DNA from: Plotosus lineatus
Lineage: Eukaryota; Chordata; Actinopteri; Siluriformes; Plotosidae
Length of the DNA stretch: 64,000 bases
Assembly (NCBI GenBank): GCA_024760905.1
Contig: CM045745.1
Location: 16,022,782 to 16,086,781, forward strand
Direction of reading: 5' to 3'
Made by a program: the position numbers and the translations under genes. The notes beneath the pieces are model-generated. The model was not told the origin of the DNA. It saw only the letters and a program-made list of their open reading frames with translations, and did no database searches. The number at the start of each line of letters is the position of its first letter. Positions within the stretch are counted from its first letter, which is position 1. This document shows positions 35,405-46,049 of the stretch, in pieces.

Positions 35405-36533
35405 CTCTAATGCAGGAGTCGGCAACCCGCGGTTCTTTCACCTCTCTGGTGTAGCTCTGTGGCTTTTCAAAATAATGTTGTACTTTACGGTGGCCGACGG
35501 GTGCACCACAAGGTGCTTATTTACTCACATCGGAAGCACTTCGGGCTTCCAGGGGTTGGTTAGAGAATTAAACCAGCTTTCACCTGAATGATGCGAGTAC
35601 CCTTCCAAAAAATGCTTTTAGGGTTGAAAATTACAGAGATGAAAATTAACGGTCACGAGTGTGGGTGGATATTTATTTTGTGTGGGCGGGGTGATTTTGT
35701 GTGTCCACAAGAACACACACATAAAATAACCCCACCCACACCAAATAAATATAAAAGAGCTCTAAAAGAGCTCATGGCAAGCAGCAGCACGGCGAGCAAG
35801 TGACTTTTTCCGCCGCCGGGGTTTGTAATCCAGGAGTGGAAATCACAGCTGAAGTAGAGACATTGGATGAGATTTGTTTATATACAGCAATCTCCGGATT
35901 AAATAACTCTCCTCCCAATGACAAAATAAATGACTGGGTGTGGTTCAGTCTCCACTCTGAGAATGGGTCGGTCAGTGCAGCATTAAGCATTAATATTATT
36001 TAAAAGAATGTTGAGTGGGATCCTTCTTAAAATAAGTCTTCGTATACTTTTCTGTGTTGCTGTCGTTTATGTAAATTAAAACTATGACAAAACAACATTA
36101 ATATAATGAATAAAGGGAAGAAAAAAAAAGATCCCACGAAGGGATGGTGAGATAGACTACCCAATCTGTTAACGCATCTGGCTGCACCCCGTCCCTCGCT
36201 TTGTGGGACAGATATTCTTTTTCTTTATAAAAATTTACAAGAAGGACTCGAACACATTCATTCATTTTCTGAACCACTTAATCCTAATTAGGGTCGCGGG
36301 GAGGCTGGCGATTTTTTTTACAAGCAGAATTGTAATTTAATAGTCTCTGCAGTTGTTTAAATCAATGCAACACATTGTTGTTTTTATATTAACATGAAGG
36401 AAAAAATTATATGCAGTGTTATTTGATTTTAAATGTCAAAAAAGGATTTGTGGCTCCCAGTGTTTTCTTTAATGTGGAAAACGGGTCCAAATGGCTATTT
36501 GAATGGCAAAGGTTGCCGACCCCTGCTCTAAAG
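35405..36533. mobile_element. hAT element, 1113 bp, with 8-bp duplication
   Basis: The element 35413-36525 begins CAGGAGTCGGCAACCCGCGG and ends with the inverse (GGTTGCCGACCCCTG). The flanks CTCTAATG and CTCTAAAG form an 8-bp duplication with one mismatch. The interior holds an imperfect hairpin (35670-35751) and an R1 fragment (36262-36312). No transposase was seen. CAGGGGTCGGCAACC ends are typical of hAT elements. Confidence 0.88.
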
Positions 36534-37530
36534 ACTTTAATGCTGCCAGAGATCCAGATTAGCTTCTGCAGCGAAAGATTTGCCAACTTGGCTTTCCTCT
36601 CATTAGTCGGTTTCAGAACCCAAAAATTAAAAAAAATTTTTTTTTAAATAAATAAAAAGTTTTCTGCAATTTCTATGCTTTTGTTTGTACAGTTCAGCAC
36701 TGGCAGATAATGTGTTGTGCTGCACAGGTCAATCATGCAGCCCAGCCAATCATATTAGTTCTTGCCACCTTCAGGCTGGAACATCCAATGAGAAATGCAA
36801 CATGTCTTTGAACATACTCTGTGTCACAGCACTCTCACACACTTTTAAAAATGGGTGTGGACTGCTGAAGCTGGGAGGAACCGCTGAGGTCAAATGTGAT
36901 TGTTTAATATAGCTTGTAACATTAGTTCAGCCCAGGCTCCCTTAAAGGGAAGGAACTGGCACACAGCAAGGCCTGTGAATCATTCCAGCATTCATAGTTT
37001 TGAAAAACAGACATTTACAGCTGCTGCAATTCAGGGATCCTACAAATCATCTCACAACATGCCATTCATCCTCTCCCGTGGACTTGACATATCTGTGGCA
37101 CTGTGATGTTTACCAAATCTGAAACATCTGGGTGGCATTTTATTGTCCCCATTGTAAGATGTGTTTGTCTACTGATCTCACTGTTGATGTGGTGTTGTAG
37201 CTGCCACACCTGTCTACTGGCTGTGTTACTTTGATGGGACTTCGGCTCATTACAAGCAGAGGAAAACACACAGATTTTTTTCTTTTTTCAAAATCAAACA
37301 ATGCACTTGTATGGAAAACCACAATGTGACTCAGCGTTTCAATAGTAAAACACACCCCACCCCACAGTCCTTATAAGGTGTTGCATTTACAGTTGTGTTC
37401 AGCATTTTATGGTTATACTTACGATTATTTGCTTTATATGTCAACACTTAGTGAAAATGAAAGATAAAATAAAAACACTGTCGTCTTTGGTACCACTGAA
37501 GACTTGAATGTTCTCATCAGAAATGCTTAC
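36534..37530. other. EXOC6B intron, unassigned part
   Basis: Nothing recognised between the hAT element and the 46-bp exon. Confidence 0.5.
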
Positions 37531-37576
37531 CTTTTAGTTCTCATCTGTTCTTGTAATCTGCTGTACATTTCTAGTA
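37531..37576 (-). CDS. exoc6b: EXOC6B 46-bp exon (VLEMYSRLQEQMRTKR)
   Basis: The acceptor is TTTTCCAG/TACTAG and the donor is AAAAG/GTAAGC. The previous exon gives the G of a Val codon (G/TA) and this exon ends with AG, completed to Arg by the next. The 16-residue product VLEMYSRLQEQMRTKR matches the conserved Sec15 helix after the CLP motif (VLEMYSKL in vertebrates). At 46 bp it is found only through its splice sites and conserved residues. Confidence 0.95.
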
Positions 37577-37641
37577 CTGGAAAACAAAACGGAGTAAACC
37601 TGTTAGATGAAGCAGAGGACGGCTCTGAGCCACTTTAAATA

Positions 37642-38123
37642 CAGAGATCCGTCGCTACTTCATGCTTCAATTCATGCGGCTTCAGTATCGTTTTTTTTTT
37701 TTTTGTTTTTTTAATATTCATCGAATTAAAAAAAATAAAGAAATTAAGGAAGAATAGGGGAAAAGTTAAGGAAAATGCCGCAAAAACAAGGCCAATTATG
37801 CAAAAAAAAAAAAAAAACCCTAAACAAACAAAAAACAACCCAAAACCTCCCATCAAAACTAGTTACATTGTTGAGAGGTGCGAATCCGAGTGCGTGCGCT
37901 CACATGTCTGTATGTGTGTGTATTTATATTTTATTTATATCTTATGCATTATTTTTAATGTTTGTTATTATAAGCATTTACAGCATTGAATATGTACTTA
38001 TTGCTATTATATACACATATACATGTATGTATACGTCAGGGGGGGGGGGGGGCTACTTTGTGGATTTCGATGGTCACATGAGGATCTTGGTCCCAATTAA
38101 CCACGGAAAGTGAAGGATCTCTG
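37642..38123 (+). mobile_element. T4 MITE, complete copy with TA duplication
   Basis: It runs from CAGAGATCCGTCGCTACTTC to the inverse (GTGAAGGATCTCTG), with TA at 37640-37641 and 38124-38125. At 482 bp it is the best-preserved T4 copy, defining both ends and the TA target. Confidence 0.92.
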
Positions 38124-38480
38124 TAAATGGTATTTTGTCACACACCACACATTTTAAAATATTCTACATGTAATGTTTCTCCTCCAGCCTTTTTATTTTG
38201 AAACTGGTTTTAACCTGCTGAGTGCACAATGAATTTTAAAACTGGAACATTTTGTTGAACTCGCACAGCAGCTGTTGTAATTAAATCACATGCAACACAG
38301 TCAGAAGAGATATTACTGACATGTAGCCCTCATGGCTCTTCATGCTTTTGCACTTTTGGATTTGTTTCCTGGATCTACACAGTGTTTCTTGGGCCTCCTG
38401 TGCTCAGGTGACTTATTTATTTTTCCCTGAGCTTGTTACTCCTAACGCGCGAGCAATCCATTTCAAAACTCAACACAATA
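38124..38480. other. EXOC6B intron, unassigned part
   Basis: No repeat or exon recognised. Confidence 0.5.
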
Positions 38481-39565
38481 CAGTCAGCCCCCAATTTACG
38501 AAGATCCCTTTGTACGAAATCCCCGGATGACGAAAAACATTTCCCTGAGTTTCTGTTCCCGAAATACGAAACAACCCCCTCTTACGAAAGGGAATTCAAA
38601 ATTCAAACGCGCCAATCAAAATTTCACAAGAAGCGAGTTGCTCTCTCATTGGCTGTTTCTCAACATCCCACACCACTGGCCTCCCAGATAGAGACAGAAG
38701 GAAGCTGCACTCTTTAGTTTTTTAAGTTGTTTAATTCAGTAAATGTTGAATAAATGTGGGCGCATTTGGGCTCATCTGGAATTCCGATCCCTCAAGGAAT
38801 CAAATTAAAGTTGAGTTTGTCAAGCAGGGAATGTGCTTTGAATTCACGTCTTGTGGGCGTGGCTCACAGCGCTTGGCGAGAGAGTGAGAGAGAGAGGGGG
38901 GGGTAACGCTTTAGTTTTTAGTTGAGTTTTTTTAAGTTGTTTTAATTCAGTAAATGGTCAAACAGGGAGTGTGCTTTGAAATTCACGTCTTGTGGGCGCG
39001 GCCCGCGAGAGAGAGGGGGGGGGGGGAATAACTCTTTAGTTTTTAGTTTAGTTTTTAAGTCGTTTTAATTCAGTAAATGTTTAATAAATGTGGGTGAATT
39101 TGAGCTCATCTGCAATTCCGATCCCTCAAGGAATCAAATTAAAGTTGAGTGTGTCAAGCAGGGAATGCGCTTTGACTTTCAAGTCATGTGGGCGTGGCCC
39201 GCAGCATGCACGAGAGAGAAGGAGATAGAGAGAGAGAGAGAGAAAAAAAAAGAGAGGGGGGGGGAGAGAGAGAGAGAGAGAGGTGTGTGTGTGTTAATAA
39301 AAAATGTTTAATAATGGTTTAATTAATAAATATGTTAATAAAATAGTTTAATAAATAATTTTCTTTTACTTTTAACACATATTTCATACAAAATTGGTGT
39401 ACTTTTATCATTTTTAAAGGGTTTATGGGGTTTATCCAGTCCAAAGACTGGACTCTTGGAACCAATTAGGCATTTAACATGTAAGATACGGCCCCTACTT
39501 ACGAAATCCCCGCTATACGAAAATGGCTCTGGAACGGATTAATTTCATAAATTGGGGGCCGACTG
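38481..39565 (+). mobile_element. T5 TIR element (Tigger-type), 1085 bp
   Basis: It begins CAGTCAGCCCCCAATTTACG and ends with the inverse (AAATTGGGGGCCGACTG). TA flanks both sides (38479-38480 and 39566-39567). The interior has a tandemly repeated block with GGAATCAAATTAAAGTTGAG (near 38798 and 39131), TGTGGGCGTGGC-type text and (GA)n(G)n tracts. Non-coding. A partial reverse copy is at 46050-46543. Confidence 0.92.
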
Positions 39566-39902
39566 TACATGAATTTGTTTTTGTTTTTGAACGTGGACTT
39601 CAGATTTGATTCTCCATGCTGACAATCTCCATCATGTGCTGATGGCAGCAGCATCAAAAGTGATCTGGACACCCAGTTATTTTAATAGCATCCTCAGAGG
39701 TGAGGTGAAAGTTTAGGTGCATTAAAAAAGCAGTACTTTTAACAGAATATACACAGTATGGAAAGTACTACATGTGCACCTCAAAATTGAGACAGTCAGG
39801 ACTGACTACGTTTTGTAAATTATTAAAATGTTTAGATCAAAGCCCCAATTCAGGCCTCTGTAAGAATACAGGAAAGGGTTTCACACACACACACACACAC
39901 AT

Positions 39903-40020
39903 TAATTTTCTGAACCGCTTAATCCTAATTAGGGTTGCGTGGAGACTGTCGCCCATCTCAGGAAAAATCTGGGTGAGGGCAAAGTACATTCTGGACAGCT
40001 CACCATGCCATCACAGGGCA
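39903..40020 (-). repeat. R1 repeat fragment
   Basis: TTTTCTGAACCGCTTAATCC followed by TAATTAGGGTTGCGTGGAGA is the start wording of R1. The copy is cut where the S1 SINE begins. A (CA)n tract precedes it. Confidence 0.65.
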
Positions 40021-40021
40021 G

Positions 40022-40210
40022 AAACACGAAAGTCAGCAATGGTTCTTTTCCATTCCTCTCACCATAGACATTGAGAGACATGGCCGGCCTTTGATAACTC
40101 ACTTAGCTGCACTGGGAGACAACAGTGAGAACCCGTTGACCTTGGGATCGGAATCCAGCACCCTAACACCAGGGTGTTCACTGTCCCCACCCTAACCACC
40201 ACTGTCCCTA
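40022..40210 (-). repeat. S1 SINE, 5' fragment, copy 2
   Basis: On the minus strand it reads TGGTGTTAGGGTGCTGGATT, a degenerate B-box region, GAGTTATCAAAGGCCGGCC and ATGTCTCTCAATGTC, then GAACCATTGCTGACTTTCG. This follows the 55293-55640 SINE in order. The RTE-type tail is missing. Confidence 0.75.
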
Positions 40211-40460
40211 TGTATATAAAGTCTTTTCAATTTAGCCCCTTCTTATATTGTTGTTCTGTTGTTAAAGAAAAAAAAAAAATTATATTCTTAAAATTAAATT
40301 TTATTTGTATTTTTTGACCGTCACGGGTTTACTAAGAAAAAAACGAAGAATAACAAGTATGGCCATATTAGATTTCAATCCACATCTATTCAAAGTCTTC
40401 CACATCATCCATGTCTAAGATGTACTTAAAAAAAAAAACATGTAAAAATCAGTGACCTAC

Positions 40461-40551
40461 CTGGAAGGCAGTGTGTGAGTTTGTCGATGGTGGTGGCGAT
40501 GTTCCGCTGTTGCAAACGACATCGTCTTAACTCATCCATCGTCGTCAGTAG
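40461..40551 (-). CDS. exoc6b: EXOC6B exon (CRLQQRNI segment)
   Basis: The acceptor is TTTTTGTAG/CTACTG and the donor is CTTCCAG/GTAGGT. The 91 bp comprise 30 codons plus the first base of the next Val codon. The product is LLTTMDELRRCRLQQRNI then ATTIDKLTHCLP. The CRLQQRNI motif and the KL..CLP ending are hallmarks of Sec15 coiled-coil sequence used in exocyst assembly. Both junction phases agree with the neighbours. Confidence 0.97.
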
Positions 40552-40644
40552 CTACAAAAAGTACACATTGAAAAAGAAATCCTCATAAACCCACTCTGGC
40601 TTTATAATTTAAACTGTGTTAAGAAGAGCTACAAGATGTCATAC

Positions 40645-40692
40645 CTCCTTGCCATCGTTCTGCAGCTTCTGATTGGTTTCATTCACCTGAAC
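40645..40692 (-). CDS. exoc6b: EXOC6B 48-bp exon
   Basis: The acceptor is TTTCTGTAG/GTTCAG and the donor is AAGGAG/GTATGA. It has sixteen codons in phase 0, VQVNETNQKLQNDGKE, matching NQVTDTNRKLQ.EGKE of vertebrate EXOC6B. The introns on both sides are only about 93 and 113 bp. The exon continues the N-terminal coiled coil. Confidence 0.96.
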
Positions 40693-40805
40693 CTACAGAA
40701 AAAGAGTCCAAAATTTGAACAAGAGATTTTCTGAACTGTACAATAACCACAATAACTGTAATATTATACACCTCTGTATTCTTGGCACCATTTCTGATCT
40801 CTCAC

Positions 40806-40971
40806 CTTGAGTTTCTGCGCCTCTCCACGTACTTTAAGGAGCTCAGTGATGGAGTCCACAAAGCCCTGGAAATGGTGGTTGCACATCTTCTCGATTTCCC
40901 GGTCATGGTTCCGAATCCGCCCCTCCAGCTTCTCCATGAAGAGTCCATGCTCTTGTCCATCATATACAGAT
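40806..40971 (-). CDS. exoc6b: EXOC6B exon: SVYDG N-terminal segment
   Basis: The acceptor is CCTCTATAG/ATCTGT and the donor is CTCAAG/GTGAGA. The 166 bp begin with an A completing an Arg codon, then encode 55 residues. These start SVYDGQEHGLFMEKLEGRIR and run through NHDREIEKMCNHHFQGFVDS to ELLKVRGEAQKLK. Identity to vertebrate EXOC6B is very high here and better than to EXOC6 (SVYDG rather than SVYDD at this point). This is the start of the conserved Sec15 N-terminal region. Confidence 0.98.
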
Positions 40972-41289
40972 CTATAGAGGAAGGACTGTTAGCAATTTAC
41001 TGCACTGGGGATTTAAACATTCAATAATCACTGTATGTACACATCAGCCCGTCTCAAGGCACCTACACCTCTCAACCAGTAGGTGGCAGAGATGCATGAC
41101 AAACAAAACCATCCCCTTGATTTAAAGGTGAACCGCCCTTAATCAAACAGTTTAGAATGTACAGTGGCCGAGGTATACCACTAAGTACTTAAAGTTCAAA
41201 ATAGAAATACTAAAATAATAAATTCAAATGTTAAAGTCAACAAAATGTAAAAAAAAAAATGTATTAAAGTTGTTTTCTGATCAGAAACA

Positions 41290-41660
41290 GCTGCTGTGAA
41301 CTAACAAGCATCGACCCGAAGATCACAAATTCGAATTCGGTTTAATGCCACAGTCTTCCTCACATCCCTGTCACTCAAAGCATTACCAGCCAATCACAGG
41401 CACTTTTCCTCCGAGTGTGTTAGACCATCTCCCAAATACGCATGCACCGCATTTTCCAAAAGAGACGGGTGGCGAGCATGGCAAGTCACGGAGGGGGTGT
41501 GTGCATGCTTTCACCCCTCCATGACATAACACACTAGCCACAGAGTGGGCGTGTGCACACTTTCAGCACTCTCTTGTGGGTGATGGTTGTGTGATATGGA
41601 AGACAATACCTGATGGGTGGGATTAAATATAACCAAATTAGGGAGAAAATGAAAAAAGAA
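41290..41660 (+). repeat. S3 SINE-like repeat, copy 2
   Basis: It starts near AACAAGCATCGACCCGAAGA, has AAATTCGAATTCGG (B-box-like) and CAGCCAATCACAGGC, then CTCCGAGTGTGTTAGACCAT and GTGTGATATGGAAGACAATA, and ends in GGGAGAAAATGAAAAAAG. About 370 bp. This is the best copy for seeing a possible tRNA-related head. Confidence 0.6.
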
Positions 41661-41740
41661 AAAAGCCAGACGTTCCCAGCACTGCACATTTAAATAGTTT
41701 AAAAAAATATGCAAATCTCAAAATATTACTTTAAAAAATT

Positions 41741-41749
<9 letters not shown>

Positions 41750-41794
<45 letters not shown>

Positions 41795-41803
41795 TTTTTT
41801 TTA
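41750..41803. repeat. (TA)n-(T)n tract
   Basis: TA repeats followed by about 28 T. Poly(A) tracts follow at 41951-41979 and 42146-42177. Confidence 0.95.
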
Positions 41804-41951
41804 ATCATATCCGCAGAGTGCATATGATACTGCAAGATATGAACACTTCAGGCGTGTGCATGCGCATGCGTGCACATACGCACACACACGTGCGCGCACA
41901 CATATTCCACACATGGAGCATAGTTTCAGTTCCTGGAGCTTTTGCTTTATC

Positions 41952-41982
<31 letters not shown>

Positions 41983-42143
41983 AAAAGAAGGAAGTGGCCC
42001 AGAATAGATCTCAAGCAGAGACACTTTTGACCTTCAAGGTCTCTTTTTGAAGGAAAAAAAAAATAGGTTCATTCACGATACTGTTTTATTTGATAACCTA
42101 CATGAGAACTGGTACAACAGACCATGTAATCATGTACATACTA

Positions 42144-42179
<36 letters not shown>

Positions 42180-42199
42180 CACAACATGCAACCCTTCAC

Positions 42200-42295
42200 C
42201 TGAGCACACCCTTCCTGTTGATCAGGAAATGTTCCTTTTTAAGCAGCACAGACTTGGCGTTGCCCAGAATTTCCTCTACAAGGCGCTCAAACAGC
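42200..42295 (-). CDS. candidate 5' exon spliced in phase to EXOC6B
   Basis: It has a strong acceptor (CTCTTCTTTTAG/GCTGTT) and donor (GTGCTCAG/GTGAAG). The 96 bp start with the last base of a codon and leave AG, which joins the A of exon 40806-40971 to give Arg, so the join reads ...KGVLR-SVYDG. Known vertebrate EXOC6B has ...TLR-SVYDG at this point, so the phase and final LR agree. The rest, LFERLVEEILGNAKSVLL then KKEHFLINRKGVLR, is not the usual N-terminus. Only an ERLVEEI / ERILREI resemblance is visible. It may be an alternative exon, a divergent first part, or a cryptic exon. No start codon lies within it. Confidence 0.55.
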
Positions 42296-42389
42296 CTAAA
42301 AGAAGAGCTCCATAAAACCAGCACTGCCACTAATGCGGTGGATAATTTAGAAAATGAAAGAATTAATTATTATATATATATTTTTAAGA

Positions 42390-42546
42390 CGAAAGTCAAC
42401 GATGGTTCTTTTACAGCTTCTCACCACAGACAGTGAAAGACATGGGCAGCCTTTGATAACCCAGTTAGCTGCTCTGGGGAGACAGCAGTGATAACCTGGC
42501 GATAGTGGGCTTGAACCCCCAAACCCTACCACCAGGCCACTCTATA
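42390..42546 (-). repeat. S1 SINE, 5' fragment, copy 3
   Basis: The minus strand reads AGTGGCCTGGTGGTAGGGTT, GGGGGTTCAAGCCC (B box), CTAACTGGGTTATCAAAGGC, CATGTCTTTCACTG, GAACCATCGTTGACTTTCG. Order and wording match 55293-55500. It has lost its 3' tail. Confidence 0.8.
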
Positions 42547-43209
42547 TTATTATTTGAAAAAATTATTCAAAGCAATTTAGGGAACAACTTTCTACTCAAA
42601 CAAAATATATTATTTGAGCTGAGAGACTGTATCACTGTGTGCAATGTTAATTTCATGAGCCAATAGTTCTTTCTCTGAAGAATAGAAAGCTGCCCTGCTG
42701 ATAATGTGGTCTCCAATTCAAAACTACAGATCTTTACAAACACCATGAAGATGATTCTTCACTTTTTTGCAGTTAAAAAAATAATAATAAAAATACAATT
42801 TTAAAAAAACACCTTTCAGTTGATACCCGTTTCATAAAGTTATCTCTAGTCCATTAAACTCTGGTACCTACTACAGCACCGGGCTTCCTGTCAACAGGCT
42901 TCTAACCCAAAGGTTCAAGCAGAAATCACAAGCACACATGATGCCATCTGATCAGCATTACCCCACTGCAGGCTTTATACATCTTCTGTGTTGATAGGAA
43001 GGTATCAGAATATACAGTCAAGCGTATGCGCTGCCCCACATTACCATCATTACTGCTGAGTCAGCAAAGCGAACACACGCACTCAGCACTCAGTTTGTCC
43101 TCAACTGACATTGCTGCGAACACTGAGACAGCACAGACGTTTACAGTCTGATAAATCAGGCAGGAGAGACAAAATAATTACAGCTGTGTTTATTTAATAC
43201 TTTTCAGAA

Positions 43210-43246
<37 letters not shown>

Positions 43247-43399
43247 GTGTGATGCATTTAAAAGAAAAACATCTGGAAAATAAAACAAACATTTCAAACA
43301 CAGCGCACATTCATTATAATATTCCAAGTAAGCTAACAGTCAACGACTGATAACGCAAAATATTTTATTTTTATGATTCCCCCCCCACACACATTTTCT
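42547..43399. other. unassigned DNA upstream of the candidate 5' exon
   Basis: Nothing recognised except a 31-bp A-tract at 43213-43243. No canonical first exon of EXOC6B could be found here. Confidence 0.45.
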
Positions 43400-43725
43400 C
43401 CTGAATAAATTTGTATCCAATTCCCACCCATCAAGTATTGCCTTCCCTATCACACGACCACAGATGGGCAAAAGCATGCACATACACACCCCCCCCTTCC
43501 ATGACATGCAAAGCCAGCCACCTGTCTCTTTTTGAACTGCCGCGCATGCATATTTGGGGGCGGACCAACACACTCTGAGGGAAAGCGCTATCCACCCCCT
43601 TGTACGAATGAGCTCACAGACGCCCATGATTGGCTGGCGATTGCTGAGAGTGACAGGGAAGTGAGCCTATCCGTCCCTCCCCTCCGATGAGAGCTTGGCC
43701 AATTTGCTTTCAAACTTGGAATGCT
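43400..43725 (-). repeat. S3 SINE-like repeat, copy 3
   Basis: This is the reverse complement of the 41290 repeat: TGATGGGTGGGAATTGGATA, GTCGTGTGATAGGGAAGGCA and GCCAGCCAATCATGGGCG are recognisable. The tail end lies at 43400. Confidence 0.6.
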
Positions 43726-43756
43726 GGTTTACTACTGTGAGCAATAGGATGAGTCT

Positions 43757-44052
43757 GTCTTCTTCTTCTTCTTTTCCTTTCGCCTGTTCCCTTCAGGGGT
43801 CGCCACAGCAAATGATCTGCCTCCATCTCACCCTATCCTCTGCATCTTCTACTCTTACTCCAACGACCTTCATGTCCGCCTTCACCACATCCATAAATCT
43901 TCTCTTTGGTCTTCCTCTGGGCCTTCTGCCTGGTAGTTCCAACCTCAGCATCCTACTACCAATATACTCACTATCCCTCCTCTGTACATGTCCAAACCAT
44001 CTCAATCTAGCCTCTCTGACTTTGTCTCCAAAACATCTAACATGTGCTGTCT
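43757..44052 (-). mobile_element. RTE LINE 3' fragment, copy C
   Basis: It starts at an (AAG)n-type tail and the CCCTTCAGGGGTCGCCACAG motif. The minus strand encodes MRWFGHVQRRDSEYIG and ELPGRRPRGRPKRRFMDVV, then VKADMKVVGVRVEDAEDRVR ending at WRQIICCGDP. It is truncated at 44052. Confidence 0.93.
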
Positions 44053-44105
44053 GTGTATGAGTGAAATTGGTCTACTTTTCATGGTCACAGAAGCAAAACA
44101 GTACA

Positions 44106-44671
44106 CAGTAAACCCCTGTTATTCGCGGGGGTTGCATTCCGCTCCTTCCCACAGATCCTGAAAATCCGCGAATTATTGATGTGGTTTTAAAACCCTACGT
44201 ATGATATTACATACACTAAAATATGCTTGTTAAACACATTCTATAGACAGTCTTACTCATTAATACAGTAATAATGCATTAAAATGTAGTAATGATTAAG
44301 TAAAAACTTTTTAATTTTGCACTGTGATAATATTTATGAATAAATAAAGTGCTTTGGCTGTTTACCAGAAGCTAGAGAAGATGCCGGGTGTTTGAGTGGC
44401 ATCATAGCACTTAAATAATAATTAAAAACACACTTAAAAAAACGTGAATTCACAAGCAATCACATTGATGACATGTGCGTGAAGGAGAGAGAAAAAAAAA
44501 AAAAAAAGAGAGGGCGTACACATCATCTGCAACCAATCAGCAGGAGGGAGAATCAAAAGCTCTCAGCCATTGGCTAAATTTGGATCGCATGCCAGTAACT
44601 TTCGGGTTTGTCGCAAATCCGCGAGTATGCAGGGCTGCGACGCAGAACTGCAAATGGGCAAGGGCTTACTG
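44106..44671 (+). mobile_element. T3 TIR element, compact copy (566 bp)
   Basis: It runs from CAGTAAACCCCTGTTATTCG to the inverse of CAGTAAGCCCTTGCCCATTT. It retains CATTCTATAGACAGTCTTAC (near 44236) without the hAT MITE, so it shows the pre-insertion state of the 3592-5499 copy. Non-coding. Confidence 0.88.
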
Positions 44672-45729
44672 TATTGGGTTTCTGGGCATGTGCTTTCCAT
44701 GAAATGAATCAGGTGCTTTCCTTGCTGTGCTTGTTCTATACTATATTGGCCTTTCATGAAATTATCCTTTTGGTGGGAGTGTCTCAAACCAAGTGGTGTA
44801 TTTTTGTTTGTTTTGTTTTTTAAACTAGTGATCGTTTTAATTTCAATGTTATTGGTTGCCTAATGATTGACAGTGACATTTTCCTGATCGGCTCAGATCT
44901 ACTGAATCACGTTTGGTCAACACTGATGAATTTGAACACAAATGAATTGTACGGTTTTGCACAATCTTGAATCGTACTGCTTGTGGGGAAGAGAACCATA
45001 GACATCCTCAGTCAGATATTCTAATAAATAAGCATACTATTGGCTTGAAATCCAACAAAAAATAAAGTATGTGCTGCCTGCTACATTACTTATTTCCTAT
45101 TTTTCCTGGTTACACCTTTTTTTCCTGTATAAATCGGGGCGGCGGGGGCGGGGATGGGGGTGGGGGGGAAATCACTGCAATACTTCAAGTTAGAAATAAC
45201 TAAAAAGCAAGGGCTGGAGTGTGAGGCAACGCCTAACTTTGGCAACTTTTCAGCTGAATGTTGTAACATAAATATGAAGCAAGAAACAGCGATAACACTC
45301 AGATCTTAAACTTCAGACTTCATGCAGAACACCAGAATAAAATTTCTTGTTACATTTTAAAACTGCTGTGAGCTCATTTTATTAATTAGCCTCCAAAATT
45401 TTACTTCTGTGGATCATTTACAATCTAACTAAGGTAGAAACATTGTTGGATTTCCGCAGTTATTTTCTATTAGTTGTCTTCTTATAATAGGCGACTCTCA
45501 TGCATCTCCCCGAGTCACAAGGAGCATCGTGGAATTGCGCACTATCACAGGTTCAGCGGGTAACTTGCGAGCGCTGATGAAACGGTTTATGTAACCAATA
45601 CATCCTGAAAGTAATACAAAGCACCGCTTTGCAAACCTCCACCAAGCCAAAAAGTATATAGTGCCCATCTCAGGGCAAGTGCAACACCATACTTCAGAAA
45701 AATCCCAGAGGTCTCATATATTCATATCA

Positions 45730-45731
<2 letters not shown>
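44672..45731. other. unassigned stretch with a G-rich tract
   Basis: It contains the G-run tract at 45136-45168. No element or exon was recognised otherwise. Confidence 0.5.
45136..45168 (+). other. potential G-quadruplex tract
   Basis: Seven-plus G runs in 33 nt (GGGGCGGCGGGGGCGGGG, ATGGGGGT, GGGGGGG) with 1-2 nt loops satisfy the G4 motif easily. It is isolated, with no promoter or CpG island around it. Confidence 0.7.

Positions 45732-45765
<34 letters not shown>
45732..45765. repeat. (TA)n microsatellite
   Basis: A plain TA array directly abutting a Tc1 end. Confidence 0.95.
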
Positions 45766-45772
<7 letters not shown>

Positions 45773-46036
45773 TAGCATATTGTGATAAAGTTCATTATTT
45801 TCTGTAATGTATTGCTAAAAATTAAACTTTCATATATTTTAGATTCATTGCACACCAACTGAAATATTTCAGGTGTTTTATTGTTTTAATACTGATGATT
45901 TAGGCATACAGCTCATGAAAACCCAACATTCCTATCTCAAAAAATTAGCATATCATGAAAAGGTACTCTAAACGAGCTATTAACCTAATCATCTGAATCA
46001 ACCAATTAACTCTAAACACCTGAAAAAGATTCCTGA
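45766..46036 (+). mobile_element. Tc1 end fragment
   Basis: AAAATTAGCATATTGTGATA through GAATCAACCAATTAACTC to AGATTCCTGAGGC matches the terminal region and 5' untranslated region of the 12833-14361 Tc1. It stops just before the transposase start and is followed at once by T5 sequence. Confidence 0.92.
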
Positions 46037-46049
46037 GGCAGAATTAAAT

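Noticed and set aside
44475..44823. Short overlapping ORFs near the T3 right end
   Set aside because: They run through the TIR element and flank with no conserved motif.
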